This document shows, piece after piece, positions 44,520 to 52,696 of a stretch of DNA of 64,000 bases. The DNA lies in assembly GCF_001583415.1 (NCBI RefSeq), contig NZ_CP014475.1:4092001-4156000 (forward strand), read 5' to 3'. The number at the start of each line of letters is the position of its first letter. The stretch's first letter is position 1. The notes under the pieces were generated by a model that was given only the letters and a program-made list of their open reading frames with translations, was not told where the DNA came from and did not search any database. Both the position numbers and the translations under genes were made by a program. The stretch is from Mycolicibacterium phlei. GTDB taxonomy: Bacteria; Actinomycetota; Actinomycetes; Mycobacteriales; Mycobacteriaceae.

Positions 44520-45730
44520 ATCCAGACGCCCTTGCCGACCGCGACGACACCGCCCTGGCTGACGGCGAACCGCTCACGGTCGCGTTCGATGTCGACGCCG
44601 ACCATCTCCCCCGGCCCGACGACGACGTTCTTGTCCAGGATCGCGTGACGCACCACCGCTCCGCGACCGATCCGTACTCCGGGCATCAGCACGCTGCCCT
44701 CGACGATCGCGCCGTCGTCGACCACCACGTTCGACGACAACACCGAATTGCGCACCGAGGCCGCCGAGATGATGCTGCCCGCGCCGACCACCGACTCCTG
44801 CGCCGAGCCGCCGTTGACGAACTTCGCGGGCGCCAGCATCTCGGACTCGCCGCGGATGGGCCAGCGCTTGTTGTAGAGGTTGAACACCGGGTGCACCGAC
44901 ACCAGGTCCATGTGCGCGTCGTAGAACGCGTCCAGCGTGCCGACGTCGCGCCAGTAGCCGTGGTCTCGCTCGGTGGCGCCGGGTACCTCGTTGTCGTTGA
45001 AGTCGTAGACCGCCGCCATGCCGTCGGCGACCAGCCGCGGGATGATGTCGCCGCCCATGTCGTGGTCGGAGTGGTCGTCCTCGGCGTCGGCGCGGATCGC
45101 GTCGATGAGCACCTTGGTGGTGAACACGTAGTTGCCCATCGACACGAACGACTCGTCGGGGTTGTCCGGGGTGCCGGGCGGGTCGGCGGGCTTCTCGACG
45201 AAGTTGCGGATGCGGCCGGACTCGTCGGCGTCGATCACGCCGAAGGCGCTGGCCTCGGCGCGGGGCACCCGGATGCCGGCCACCGTCGCGCCCGCCCCGC
45301 TGTCGATGTGGAACTGCACCATCTGTTCGGGGTCCATCCGGTACACGTGGTCGGCACCGAACACCACGATGTAGTCGGGGTCCTCGTCGTAGATGAGGTT
45401 CATCGACTGGTAGATCGCGTCGGCCGACCCGGTGTACCAGCGCGGGCCGAGCCGCTGCTGGGCGGGCACCGGAGTGATGTACTCCCCGGCAAGACCGCTC
45501 AGCCGCCAGTTCTGCGAGATGTGGCGGTCCAGCGAGTGCGACTTGTACTGGGTCAGTACACAGATGCGCAGATACCGGGCGTTCACCAGATTCGACAGCA
45601 CGAAGTCGATCAGCCGGTAGGCCCCGCCGAAGGGAACCGCGGGTTTGGCCCGATCCGCGGTCAGCGGGTAGAGCCGCTTGCCCTCGCCGCCGGCCAAAAC
45701 GATGCCCAGCACGTGTGGCAGTTCCCTCAT
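44516..45730 (-). CDS. glgC: Glucose-1-phosphate adenylyltransferase GlgC
   Basis: 404 residues. The nucleotidyltransferase signature GGEGKRLYPLT begins at residue 14; YRLIDFVLSNLVNA, GTADAIY-like GSADAIYQ, and DHVYRMD follow. The C-terminal part is a left-handed beta-helix (VVGAGSIISAASVRNSVLSSNVVVDDGAIVEGSVLMPGVRIGRGAVV). It makes ADP-glucose for glycogen and methylglucose-lipopolysaccharide or maltose-1-phosphate synthesis. A TAGGTT hexamer 6 nt before the ATG gives a leaderless start. It is divergent from glgM, which uses its product. Confidence 0.95.
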   Translation of the reverse strand: MRELPHVLGIVLAGGEGKRLYPLTADRAKPAVPFGGAYRLIDFVLSNLVNARYLRICVLTQYKSHSLDRHISQNWRLSGLAGEYITPVPAQQRLGPRWYTGSADAIYQSMNLIYDEDPDYIVVFGADHVYRMDPEQMVQFHIDSGAGATVAGIRVPRAEASAFGVIDADESGRIRNFVEKPADPPGTPDNPDESFVSMGNYVFTTKVLIDAIRADAEDDHSDHDMGGDIIPRLVADGMAAVYDFNDNEVPGATERDHGYWRDVGTLDAFYDAHMDLVSVHPVFNLYNKRWPIRGESEMLAPAKFVNGGSAQESVVGAGSIISAASVRNSVLSSNVVVDDGAIVEGSVLMPGVRIGRGAVVRHAILDKNVVVGPGEMVGVDIERDRERFAVSQGGVVAVGKGVWI

Positions 45731-45736
45731 TCCTCA

Positions 45737-45742
45737 AACCTA
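45737..45742 (-). promoter_or_regulatory. -10 element of leaderless glgC
   Basis: TAGGTT on the minus strand, 6 nt before ATG 45730. GAGGA lies directly against the start and is too close for a usual ribosome-binding site. Confidence 0.5.
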
Positions 45743-45844
45743 TCCGCAGCTGCGGTCATCGGCCACCGATCTGCACCACGAGTCAAGGTATTTCGCGCTC
45801 GCGGCCAGAGCCGCGATCGTCGTGCGCGGGTCGACGGGCGTCAC

Positions 45845-45850
45845 TATCGT
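45845..45850 (+). promoter_or_regulatory. -10 element of leaderless glgM
   Basis: TATCGT, 7 nt before ATG 45858, facing away from the glgC promoter. Confidence 0.5.
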
Positions 45851-45857
45851 CGTGACC

Positions 45858-47033
45858 ATGCGGGTGGCGATGATGACTCGGGAGTATCCACCCGAGGTCT
45901 ACGGCGGGGCCGGGGTACACGTAACCGAGTTGGTCGCCCAGTTATGCCGACTCTGTGAGGTCGACGTGCACTGTATGGGCGCGCCGCGCACCGACGCGAT
46001 CGTCGCTCAGCCCGATCCGGCGCTGGTCGGCGCGAACGCCGCGCTGTCGATGCTGTCGGCGGACCTCAACATGGTCAACAACCTGGACAATGCGGCCGGG
46101 CGGGCCACCGTCGTGCACAGCCACACCTGGTACACCGGGCTGGCCGGCCACCTGGCCGCGCTGCTCTACGGCGTGCCGCACGTGCTGACCGCGCACTCGC
46201 TGGAGCCGATGCGGCCGTGGAAGGCCGAACAACTCGGCGGCGGCTACCGGGTGTCGTCGTGGGTGGAGAAGACGGCCATCGAGGCCGCCGACGCGGTCAT
46301 CGCGGTCAGCTCCGGGATGCGCGACGACGTGTTGCGCACCTATCCGGCCCTGGATCCGAACCGGGTCCACGTGGTGCGCAACGGCATCGACACCGACGTC
46401 TGGTATCCCGCCGAGCCGGACCCCGCCGAATCGGTGCTGGCCGAGCTTGGGGTGGACCTGTCGCGGCCGATCGTGGCGTTCGTCGGGCGTATCACCCGCC
46501 AGAAGGGAGTGGCGCATCTGGTCGCCGCGGCGCACCAGTTCAGTCCCGAGGTTCAGTTGGTGCTGTGCGCCGGGGCGCCGGACACGCCGGAGATCGCCGC
46601 CGAGATCACCGAGGCCGTGCAGGCTTTGGCGCAGGCCCGCACCGGTGTCTACTGGGTGCGCGAGATGCTGCCGATCGTCAAGGTGCGCGAAATACTCAGC
46701 GCGGCAACTGTTTTCGTGTGCCCGTCGGTGTACGAGCCGCTGGGCATCGTGAATCTCGAGGCGATGGCCTGTTCAACCGCGGTGGTGGCCTCCGATGTCG
46801 GCGGCATCCCCGAGGTGGTCGCCGACGGACACACGGGGCGGCTCGTGCATTACGACCCGCAGGACGCGGCCGGCTACGAATCCCGGCTTGCCGCAGCGGT
46901 CAACGACCTGGTCGCCGACCCCGACACGGCCCGCCGCTACGGGCAGGCCGGTCGGCAGCGCTGCATCGAGGAGTTCAGCTGGGCGCGCATCGCCGAGCAG
47001 ACCCTCGAGATCTATCGCAAAGTCGGGGGCTGA
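45858..47033 (+). CDS. glgM: ADP-glucose-dependent glycosyltransferase GlgM (Rv1212c type)
   Basis: 391 residues, two Rossmann-like domains of a GT-B enzyme. MMTREYPPEVYGGAGVHVTELVAQL is the N-terminal acceptor and donor site, HSHTWYTGLAGHLAALLYGVPHVLTAHSLEP follows, then VGRITRQKGVAHLVAA (R and K donor phosphate contacts) and the EX7E-type PSVYEPLGIVNLEAMACSTAVVASDVGGIPEVV. The M. tuberculosis enzyme, formerly called glgA, uses ADP-glucose and glucose-1-phosphate to form maltose-1-phosphate for GlgE. Leaderless start; divergent from glgC, which supplies ADP-glucose. Confidence 0.93.
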   Translation: MRVAMMTREYPPEVYGGAGVHVTELVAQLCRLCEVDVHCMGAPRTDAIVAQPDPALVGANAALSMLSADLNMVNNLDNAAGRATVVHSHTWYTGLAGHLAALLYGVPHVLTAHSLEPMRPWKAEQLGGGYRVSSWVEKTAIEAADAVIAVSSGMRDDVLRTYPALDPNRVHVVRNGIDTDVWYPAEPDPAESVLAELGVDLSRPIVAFVGRITRQKGVAHLVAAAHQFSPEVQLVLCAGAPDTPEIAAEITEAVQALAQARTGVYWVREMLPIVKVREILSAATVFVCPSVYEPLGIVNLEAMACSTAVVASDVGGIPEVVADGHTGRLVHYDPQDAAGYESRLAAAVNDLVADPDTARRYGQAGRQRCIEEFSWARIAEQTLEIYRKVGG

Positions 47034-47067
47034 TCCGGGGCTGCGATAGCCGGCCCCACCGGAACTG

Positions 47068-47238
47068 CTACTGGCTCGTGACGTTCTTGAGCTCGTCCCC
47101 AAGTGCGGCGGCTTCATCGGGGGTGAGCTCGACGACCAGTCGACCGCCACCCTCCAGTGGTACCCGCATCACGATGCCGCGCCCCTCCTTGGTTGCTTCC
47201 AGAGGACCGTCGCCGGTCCGGGGCTTCATCGCCGCCAT
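47068..47238 (-). CDS. DUF3117 small conserved protein (Rv1211-like)
   Basis: 56 residues, one of the most conserved small proteins of mycobacteria: MAAMKPRTGDGPLEATKEGRG, then IVMRVPLEGGGRLVVELTPDEAAALGDELKN. Probably a small beta-hairpin and helix fold; function is not known. I use ATG 47238 because GGAGGGAG lies 6 nt before it; an upstream GTG/ATG extension to 47301 codes for Arg/Pro-rich residues without conservation that I recognise. Upstream lie 203 bp without a gene, holding ACTGAACT-type short repeats and a tandem repeat next to tag. Confidence 0.88.
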   Translation of the reverse strand: MAAMKPRTGDGPLEATKEGRGIVMRVPLEGGGRLVVELTPDEAAALGDELKNVTSQ

Positions 47239-47402
47239 CGAGTGCTCCCTCCACATGAGCCGGCCCACGCGGGGCTCGGGTCTGGGCCGAGGCTGCCCCA
47301 CTCGTTTCGACAGCTCTCGGCACTGAACTGCAACTGAACTCCCCCTATTGTTCCCTATCCGCGAGAGTTGGTGTGCAAAGACCCGGCTACCGGCGGTGCC
47401 AC

Positions 47403-47445
47403 GTCACATTTCGGGGTCACATTTCGGGTCACATTTCGCGGTCAC
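47403..47445 (-). repeat. Tandem repeat of 12-13 bp at the 3' end of tag
   Basis: Three full units of GTCACATTTCGG(G) begin at 47403, 47416 and 47428, and a partial fourth (GTCAC) reaches into the tag stop codon at 47442-47444. Read on the minus strand the unit is a repeated AAATGTGAC. No known element matches. Confidence 0.8.
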
Positions 47446-48035
47446 TGTCCCGGCCGGGTGGGCGGCACCCAGCAGTCGGCGGTGTGGTCGTCGACCATTC
47501 CGGTGGCCTGCATCAACGCGTAGGCGGTGGTCGGGCCGACGAACCGGAAACCGCGGCGTTTGAGTTCCTTGGCCATCGCCTTGGATTCCGGTGTGACGGC
47601 GGGCACATCGGCCAGGGTCGCGGGCCGGGGCCGCGGCGGCGGTGCGAACGACCACAGCAGCTCGGCGAAGTCCTCCCCCGCATCCGTCAGCTCCGCCAGC
47701 GCCCGCGCGTTGGCGATGGTGGCCTCGATCTTGGCCCGGTTGCGCACGATCCCGGCGTCGGTCAGCAACCGCTCGATGTCGCGGTCGGTGTAGCGGGCGA
47801 TGCGCTCGACGTCGAACCCGTCGAACGCGCGCCGGAAGTTCTCCCGCTTGCGCAGGATGATCAGCCACGACAACCCGCTCTGGAACGCCTCGAGGGTGAC
47901 CCGCTCGAACAGCGCCCGCGAATCCCGCAGCGGCTGCCCCCACTCGGTGTCGTGGTAGTCCCGGTACAGCTCGAAATCCGCTGGTGCCAGCCGGGATTCG
48001 TCAAGCCAGGCGCAACGCGTACGACCGTCGCTCAT
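47442..48035 (-). CDS. tag: DNA-3-methyladenine glycosylase I
   Basis: 197 residues, Tag family. TRCAWLDESRLAPADFELYRDYHDTEWGQPLRDSRALFERVTLEAFQSGLSWLIILRKRENFRRAFDGFD carries the typical C-W and the DxEWG and LSW segments; FRFVGPTTAYALMQATGMVDDHTADCW is the C-terminal zinc and base site with His and Cys. It excises 3-methyladenine from alkylated DNA in base excision repair. Full length. Its ATG overlaps the DivIVA-like gene stop by 4 nt. Corresponds to Rv1210. Confidence 0.95.
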   Translation of the reverse strand: MSDGRTRCAWLDESRLAPADFELYRDYHDTEWGQPLRDSRALFERVTLEAFQSGLSWLIILRKRENFRRAFDGFDVERIARYTDRDIERLLTDAGIVRNRAKIEATIANARALAELTDAGEDFAELLWSFAPPPRPRPATLADVPAVTPESKAMAKELKRRGFRFVGPTTAYALMQATGMVDDHTADCWVPPTRPGQ

Positions 48036-48388
48036 GACTCGCTGTCCGCGGGCAGCGCATGCGCCCCGCCTTCGATGTGGGTGTCGGTGGGCTCGATGCC
48101 GTAGCGGGCCCGCAGCGCGGCGAGTTCCCCGCGCAGCGAGTCGATTTCCTGACCGAGCCGGTCGAGCACCCAGTCCACCTCGCTGGTCTTGTAGCCGCGC
48201 AGCGTCTGGGCGAACTTGACGGCCGCCACGTCGGCGCCGGTCACCCCGGAGGCGGGCAGCACCGTGGCGGTGGTGTCGCGCGGTAGCGGGGGCAGCGGCT
48301 CACCGCGGCCGAACAGCACACTGCCGACCGCGAACAGCACCACGGCGATCAGGACGAGGACGACCAGATACAGCAGAACCAGGGTCAC
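48032..48388 (-). CDS. DivIVA-domain membrane protein (Rv1209-like)
   Basis: 118 residues. One N-terminal membrane helix (VLLYLVVLVLIAVVLFAVGSVLF) followed by a DivIVA-like segment: VKFAQTLRGYKTSEVDWVLDRLGQEIDSLRGELAALRARYG, in which GY-x-x-x-x-VD-x-x-LD is the DivIVA signature and the helix continues as a short coiled coil. It may bind curved membrane or the Wag31 polar scaffold (inference). It starts with GTG and overlaps tag by 4 nt, which suggests co-expression rather than shared function. Confidence 0.85.
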   Translation of the reverse strand: MTLVLLYLVVLVLIAVVLFAVGSVLFGRGEPLPPLPRDTTATVLPASGVTGADVAAVKFAQTLRGYKTSEVDWVLDRLGQEIDSLRGELAALRARYGIEPTDTHIEGGAHALPADSES

Positions 48389-48435
48389 GCCCTCGATACT
48401 GCCTCAGCCCACCGACAAACGGGTTCGGACCGGGG

Positions 48436-49386
48436 TCAGCCGCGCGGTCGCAGCGTGATCATCGGCGGCCGGTCGTCCAGCGACACCGTCGACGTCCGCG
48501 GGGTGTAGTCGTCGCCGTCAGCGAAGAACTGGGTCAGCCCCACCCCCGAGTCCGGCACCCCGCACCGCGACAGCAGGGTCGCGATGACCTGGCGGCTCAT
48601 GGTGGCCAGCTCGGTCAGCGGCCGGTTGCGGTGGGTCCGCACGCCGAGGTTGACCTGGGCGATGGCGTCCAGCCCCAGCCGGTCGTAGGCGTCGATCAGC
48701 AGGCCGATCTCCACGCCGTAGCCCGGCGCGAACGGCACCGCGGTCAGCAGTTCGCGGGTGCCGGCGTACTCGCCGCCCAGCGGCTGCATGATGCAGCTCA
48801 GCTCGGGCCGCAGCGACGCCAGCAGGGGCCGGGCCACCAGCTCGGTGACGCGGCCGCCGCCGTTGGCGTCCTCGGCGCCGCTGACCTTCAGCGGACGCCG
48901 GTAGAAGCCCTTGACCAGGTGCACACCCTCGGTGGTCAGCAGCGGGCCGACCAGCTTGGGCACGAACATCGGATCCGGGTCGAGCAGGTCGGAGTCGACG
49001 AAGACCACGATGTCGCCGGTGGTCGCGGCCAGCGACCGCCACAGCACCTCGCCCTTGCCGGGCTGCGGCGGCACCTCGGGCAGCGCCGTCTCGCGGCTGA
49101 CCACCCTGGCCCCGGCGGCGACCGCCCGGATCTCGGTCTCGTCGGTGGATCCGGAGTCCAGCACGATCAGCTCGTCGACCAGCCCGCCGAGCAGCGGGGT
49201 GATGGTGCCGACGACGTTGGCGACCGTCTCCTCCTCGTTCAGCGCGGGCAGCACCACGGAGACCGTGCGGCCCTTCTTCGCCGCCTCCAGTTCGGCGACC
49301 GTCCAGGTCGGGCGGCTCCAACTGTGGGTGGCCAGCCACCGGGCGGTGACCACGTCGGTCGTGTCCAAATCGGGTGTGAGTGTCAT
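48436..49386 (-). CDS. gpgS: Glucosyl-3-phosphoglycerate synthase GpgS
   Basis: 316 residues, GT81-type retaining glycosyltransferase. VVLPALNEEETVANVVGTI and LIVLDSGSTDETEIRA form the nucleotide-sugar fold, the metal-binding DxD is Asp131-Ser-Asp133, and GGEYAGTRELLTAVPFAPGYGVEIGLLIDAYDRLG followed by NLGVRTHRNRPL gives the acceptor site. It transfers glucose to 3-phosphoglycerate, the first step to methylglucose lipopolysaccharides. The start overlaps the folP2 stop by 4 nt. Corresponds to Rv1208, next to glgC/glgM as in relatives. Confidence 0.95.
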   Translation of the reverse strand: MTLTPDLDTTDVVTARWLATHSWSRPTWTVAELEAAKKGRTVSVVLPALNEEETVANVVGTITPLLGGLVDELIVLDSGSTDETEIRAVAAGARVVSRETALPEVPPQPGKGEVLWRSLAATTGDIVVFVDSDLLDPDPMFVPKLVGPLLTTEGVHLVKGFYRRPLKVSGAEDANGGGRVTELVARPLLASLRPELSCIMQPLGGEYAGTRELLTAVPFAPGYGVEIGLLIDAYDRLGLDAIAQVNLGVRTHRNRPLTELATMSRQVIATLLSRCGVPDSGVGLTQFFADGDDYTPRTSTVSLDDRPPMITLRPRG

Positions 49387-50252
49387 GCCAGTCCCCTCAC
49401 CGTTCGCGTCGGCGGCCGTCCGCCCTGGATAGACGCGACCATCTCCAGGACGCGCCGGGTGGGTGCGACCTCATGCACTCGAAACATCGCCGCGCCCTGC
49501 GCCGCTGCCAGTGCGGTGGCTGCCAGGGTGCCCTCGAGGCGCTCGGTCAAACCCACACCCAGAGTCTCCCCGACGAAATCCTTGTTGCTCAGTGCCATCA
49601 GGACCGGCCATCCAGTGTTTACAAGCTCTTTTACGTGGCGCAACAAAGTAAGACCGTGATGAGTGTTCTTACCGAAATCATGGGTGGGGTCGATGAGGAT
49701 GGCGTCGCGCGGCACCCCGGCCGCGACCGCGCGTTCGGCGGCGGCCGTCGTCTCGGCGATCACCGCGTCGACAACACCGCGCTCGGTGATGCCGTAGTTG
49801 ACCCGGAACGGCCGGGTGCGGGGCTGCGCGCCGCCGGTGTGCGAGCACACCAGACCCACCCCGAACTCGGCAGCCACCTCAGGTAGCGCCGGGTCGTGCC
49901 CGGCCCAGGTGTCGTTGATCAGGTCGGCGCCGGCCGCGCAGGCCTGCTTGGCCACCGACGAGCGCCAGGTGTCGACGCTGATCAGCTGGTCGGGATAGGT
50001 GTCGCGCAGCCACTCGACGAACGGCACCACCCGCGCGATCTCCTCGTCGGCGTCCACCGCGTCGCCGGGGCCGGCCTTGACCCCGCCCACGTCGATGACG
50101 TCGGCGCCCTCCTCGATGACCCGGTGCGCGGCGGCCTTGGCGGCCTCGTCGGTGAACGCCGCACCCCGGTCGTAGAACGAGTCGGGCGTCCGGTTGACGA
50201 TCGCCATGATCAGCGCCCGGTCACCGTCGGCGGGTCGGAATCGCGATTCCAC
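49383..50252 (-). CDS. folP2: Dihydropteroate synthase-like protein FolP2
   Basis: 289 residues with a DHPS fold: IMAIVNRTPDSFYDRGAAF (the usual IMGILNVTPDSFSDGG is altered), EGADVIDVGGVKAGPGD (usual GGESTRPG replaced), ISVDTWRSSVAKQA, LINDTWAG, ILIDPTHDFGKN. The mycobacterial FolP2 is reported to lack dihydropteroate synthase activity, which fits these substitutions; its place upstream of gpgS suggests a link to methylglucose lipopolysaccharides instead. GTG 50252 follows TAGCCT at 7 nt, a leaderless start. Corresponds to Rv1207. Confidence 0.9.
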   Translation of the reverse strand: MESRFRPADGDRALIMAIVNRTPDSFYDRGAAFTDEAAKAAAHRVIEEGADVIDVGGVKAGPGDAVDADEEIARVVPFVEWLRDTYPDQLISVDTWRSSVAKQACAAGADLINDTWAGHDPALPEVAAEFGVGLVCSHTGGAQPRTRPFRVNYGITERGVVDAVIAETTAAAERAVAAGVPRDAILIDPTHDFGKNTHHGLTLLRHVKELVNTGWPVLMALSNKDFVGETLGVGLTERLEGTLAATALAAAQGAAMFRVHEVAPTRRVLEMVASIQGGRPPTRTVRGLA

Positions 50253-50259
50253 GCCCTCT

Positions 50260-50265
50260 AGGCTA
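50260..50265 (-). promoter_or_regulatory. -10 element of leaderless folP2-gpgS operon
   Basis: TAGCCT on the minus strand, 7 nt before GTG 50252. It lies just beyond the 3' end of fadD6. Confidence 0.5.
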
Positions 50266-50280
50266 CGGGCGCACCGGCTG

Positions 50281-52062
50281 CTAGTTCTTCGGACGTTTGC
50301 CCGCGACGACCTCGGCCGGGTACTCGTCGTAGTAGGGCACGTAGCCCTCCTCGCGGCCGGCCAGCACGTAGATGGGGTCGTCGGAGGCGCTCCGGTAGCC
50401 CTCCTTGCGCAGATCCACCTTCTGGCTCTTGAACGTCGAGGTGTGCGCGATCTGCTTGACCACCCGCACGAACAGCGGCACCGCGTAGACCGGCAGCTTG
50501 GCGTAGGCGGCCCGGGCCAGCGATCTGCCGTCGAACTCGTGGCCCTCCTTGAGCTGGATCGCGGCCATGCCCGCGCGCCCGCCCGCGCCCTCGACCTCGA
50601 CGCCGAACACCGTCGCCTCCTCGACCTGCGGGTCGGTCGAGATCGCCGCCTCCACCTCGGTGGTGGCCACGTTCTCGCCCTTCCAGCGGAAGGTGTCGCC
50701 GAGCCGGTCGGCGAACGCGGCGTGCCCGAAGCCCTGCGCGCGCATCAGGTCGCCGGTGTTGAACCACACGTCGCCGTCGCGGAATGCGTTGCGCACCAAC
50801 TTCTTTTCCGACTCGCTCTGGTCGGTGTAGCCGTCGAACGGCTGGAAGCTGCTGACCTTGGACAGCAGCAGACCCGGCTGGCCGCGCTTGACCTTGCGGA
50901 CGCGGCCGTTCTCGTCGCGGATCGGCTGGCCGGTGTCGGGGTCGTACTCGACGAACGCCACCGGCGACGGGCAGATGCCGGTGGTCTTGTCGAGGTTGAA
51001 GAAGTTGACGAACGCGGTGTTGCCCTCGCTGGCGGCGTAGAACTCGCAGATGCGCGGGATGCCGAACCGTTCGGAGAACTCGTCCCAGATCGACGGGCGC
51101 AACCCGTTACCGCAGATCACCCGCACCTTGTGCTTGCGGTCGGTGTCCTTGGGCGGCTGGTTGAGCAGGTAGGTGCAGATCTCTCCGATGTAGACGAACG
51201 CGGTCGCCTCGTGGCGGATCACGTCGTCCCAGAACCGCGACGCCGAGAACTGCTTGCCCAGCGCCAGCGTGGCGCCCGCGTTGAGCACCGACGACAGCGC
51301 GACCGTCAACGCGTTGTTGTGGTACAGCGGCAGGCAGCAGTACAGGGTGTCGGAGCCGTTGAGCCGCATCCCCAGCCCACCGAACCCGGCCAGCGCGCGC
51401 AGCCAGCGGTAGTGGGTCATCACGCTGGCCTTGGGCATCCCGGTGGTGCCCGAGGTGAAGATGTAGAACGCCTTGTCCTTGGCCAGCACGGCCGCGGTGG
51501 TCGGCGGGTTGGTGGTCGGCGCGGTGGCCGCCAGCCGCTGGATCTCCTCGACGGTCATCAGCCCGGCGGTGTCGGCACCCGACTCGGTGACCGGTTCGAC
51601 GAAGTCGGTGTCGGCGACGATGACGGTGGAGTTCAGCAGGCCCAGGCTGTGCTTGAGGACGTCGCCGCGCTGGTGGTAGTTGAGCATGCCGGCGATCGCG
51701 CCGCACTTGACGGTGGCCAGCATCAGCAGCACCAGCTCCGGCGAGTTGCGCAGCATGATTCCGACGACGTCGCCGTGCCCGACCCCGCGGGCCGCCAGCA
51801 CCGCCGCGTAGCGGTTGACGGTCTCGTTGGCCTCGCGGTATGTGATCTGCTGGTCCTCGAACCGGATGAACACCCGGTCGCCGTAACGGGCCGCGCGCTC
51901 CTGGAACACCTTGCCGATCGACGTCTTCGCCGACGGCCTGGCCCCGAAGCCGGTGACGACACCGCGCAGGATGGTCGGCACGTCCATCACGATGCCCGGC
52001 ACCTTCGTGGCGATGTCCAGCAACCCGACGCTGCTGCGAACACCCGACTTCTGATCAGTCAT
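50281..52062 (-). CDS. fadD6: Long-chain fatty acid CoA ligase / fatty-acid transport protein FadD6
   Basis: 593 residues, FATP/VLACS-type acyl-CoA synthetase. The AMP motif YIFTSGTTGMPKASVMTHYR, EFYAASEGNTAFVN, WFNTGDLMRAQGFGHAAFADRLGDTFRWKGENVATTEV and the late Lys in AHTSTFKSQKVDLRKEGY are all in place. It activates long-chain fatty acids with ATP and CoA at the membrane. ATG 52062 with GGAGG about 10 nt upstream. Full length. It follows the LOG gene on the same strand after 39 nt. Matches Rv1206. Confidence 0.94.
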   Translation of the reverse strand: MTDQKSGVRSSVGLLDIATKVPGIVMDVPTILRGVVTGFGARPSAKTSIGKVFQERAARYGDRVFIRFEDQQITYREANETVNRYAAVLAARGVGHGDVVGIMLRNSPELVLLMLATVKCGAIAGMLNYHQRGDVLKHSLGLLNSTVIVADTDFVEPVTESGADTAGLMTVEEIQRLAATAPTTNPPTTAAVLAKDKAFYIFTSGTTGMPKASVMTHYRWLRALAGFGGLGMRLNGSDTLYCCLPLYHNNALTVALSSVLNAGATLALGKQFSASRFWDDVIRHEATAFVYIGEICTYLLNQPPKDTDRKHKVRVICGNGLRPSIWDEFSERFGIPRICEFYAASEGNTAFVNFFNLDKTTGICPSPVAFVEYDPDTGQPIRDENGRVRKVKRGQPGLLLSKVSSFQPFDGYTDQSESEKKLVRNAFRDGDVWFNTGDLMRAQGFGHAAFADRLGDTFRWKGENVATTEVEAAISTDPQVEEATVFGVEVEGAGGRAGMAAIQLKEGHEFDGRSLARAAYAKLPVYAVPLFVRVVKQIAHTSTFKSQKVDLRKEGYRSASDDPIYVLAGREEGYVPYYDEYPAEVVAGKRPKN

Positions 52063-52101
52063 ATCGCGTTCGTCCTCCCGCTGTCCGCTTGTCGCACCAC
52101 C

Positions 52102-52668
52102 CTAGTGACCGCCGGCCGGTGCGCACGCGGCCATCGCCGCCTCGACGTCGGACACCACGATCAGCCGGTCCAGCGCGCTCTGGGCGACATAGCCGCGGTC
52201 GGCCAGGTCGCGCAACCAGACCAGCAGCCCGTCGTAGTGCCCGAACGGGTCGAGCAGCACCACCGGCTTGTCGTGCATCCCGAGCGCCCCCGCGGTCCAG
52301 GCTTCGAAGATCTCCTCGAGGGTGCCGATCCCACCGGGCAGCGCGATGAACGCGTCGGCGCGCTCCTCCATCACCTGCTTGCGCTGCCGCATGGTGTCGG
52401 TGACGACGAGCTCGTCGGCGTCGACGTCGGCGACCTCGCGGTGCACCAGCGCCTTCGGGATCACCCCGACGGTGTGGCCGCCGCGGGACCGGGCCGCGAC
52501 CGCCAGCGCGCCCATCGCGGAGACGTTGCCGCCGCCGGAGACCAGGGTCCAGTTGCGCTCGGCGATCGCCACACCGACATCACGGGCCAGCGCGAGCAGT
52601 TCCTCGTGGGTCGGTCCGGACGCGCAGTACACACACACCGCCCATTCGCGGTCGGTTTCGCGGGACAC
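52102..52668 (-). CDS. LOG-family cytokinin-riboside-phosphate phosphoribohydrolase
   Basis: 188 residues. The LOG motifs SGGGNVSAMGALA and MRQRKQVMEERADAFIALPGGIGTLEEIFEAWTAGALGMHDKP are complete (PGGxGTxxE and the Met-x-x-Arg-Lys pair). LOG enzymes release cytokinin-type bases from their nucleoside monophosphates; the M. tuberculosis homologue Rv1205 is known for this role and for proteasome-linked toxicity. GTG 52668 is leaderless, 6 nt from TAGGTT. The upstream start codon of the ATPase gene is only 28 bp away on the other strand. Confidence 0.92.
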   Translation of the reverse strand: MSRETDREWAVCVYCASGPTHEELLALARDVGVAIAERNWTLVSGGGNVSAMGALAVAARSRGGHTVGVIPKALVHREVADVDADELVVTDTMRQRKQVMEERADAFIALPGGIGTLEEIFEAWTAGALGMHDKPVVLLDPFGHYDGLLVWLRDLADRGYVAQSALDRLIVVSDVEAAMAACAPAGGH

Positions 52669-52674
52669 GAGCCA

Positions 52675-52690
52675 AACCTAGCCATAGACT
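52675..52690. promoter_or_regulatory. Back-to-back -10 elements of the LOG gene and the HTH-less ATPase gene
   Basis: TAGGTT on the minus strand (52675-52680) and TAGACT on the plus strand (52685-52690) are 4 bp apart and each lies 6 nt from its start codon. The -35 region of each promoter must lie inside the coding start of the other gene. Confidence 0.6.
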
Positions 52691-52696
52691 CCGGCG

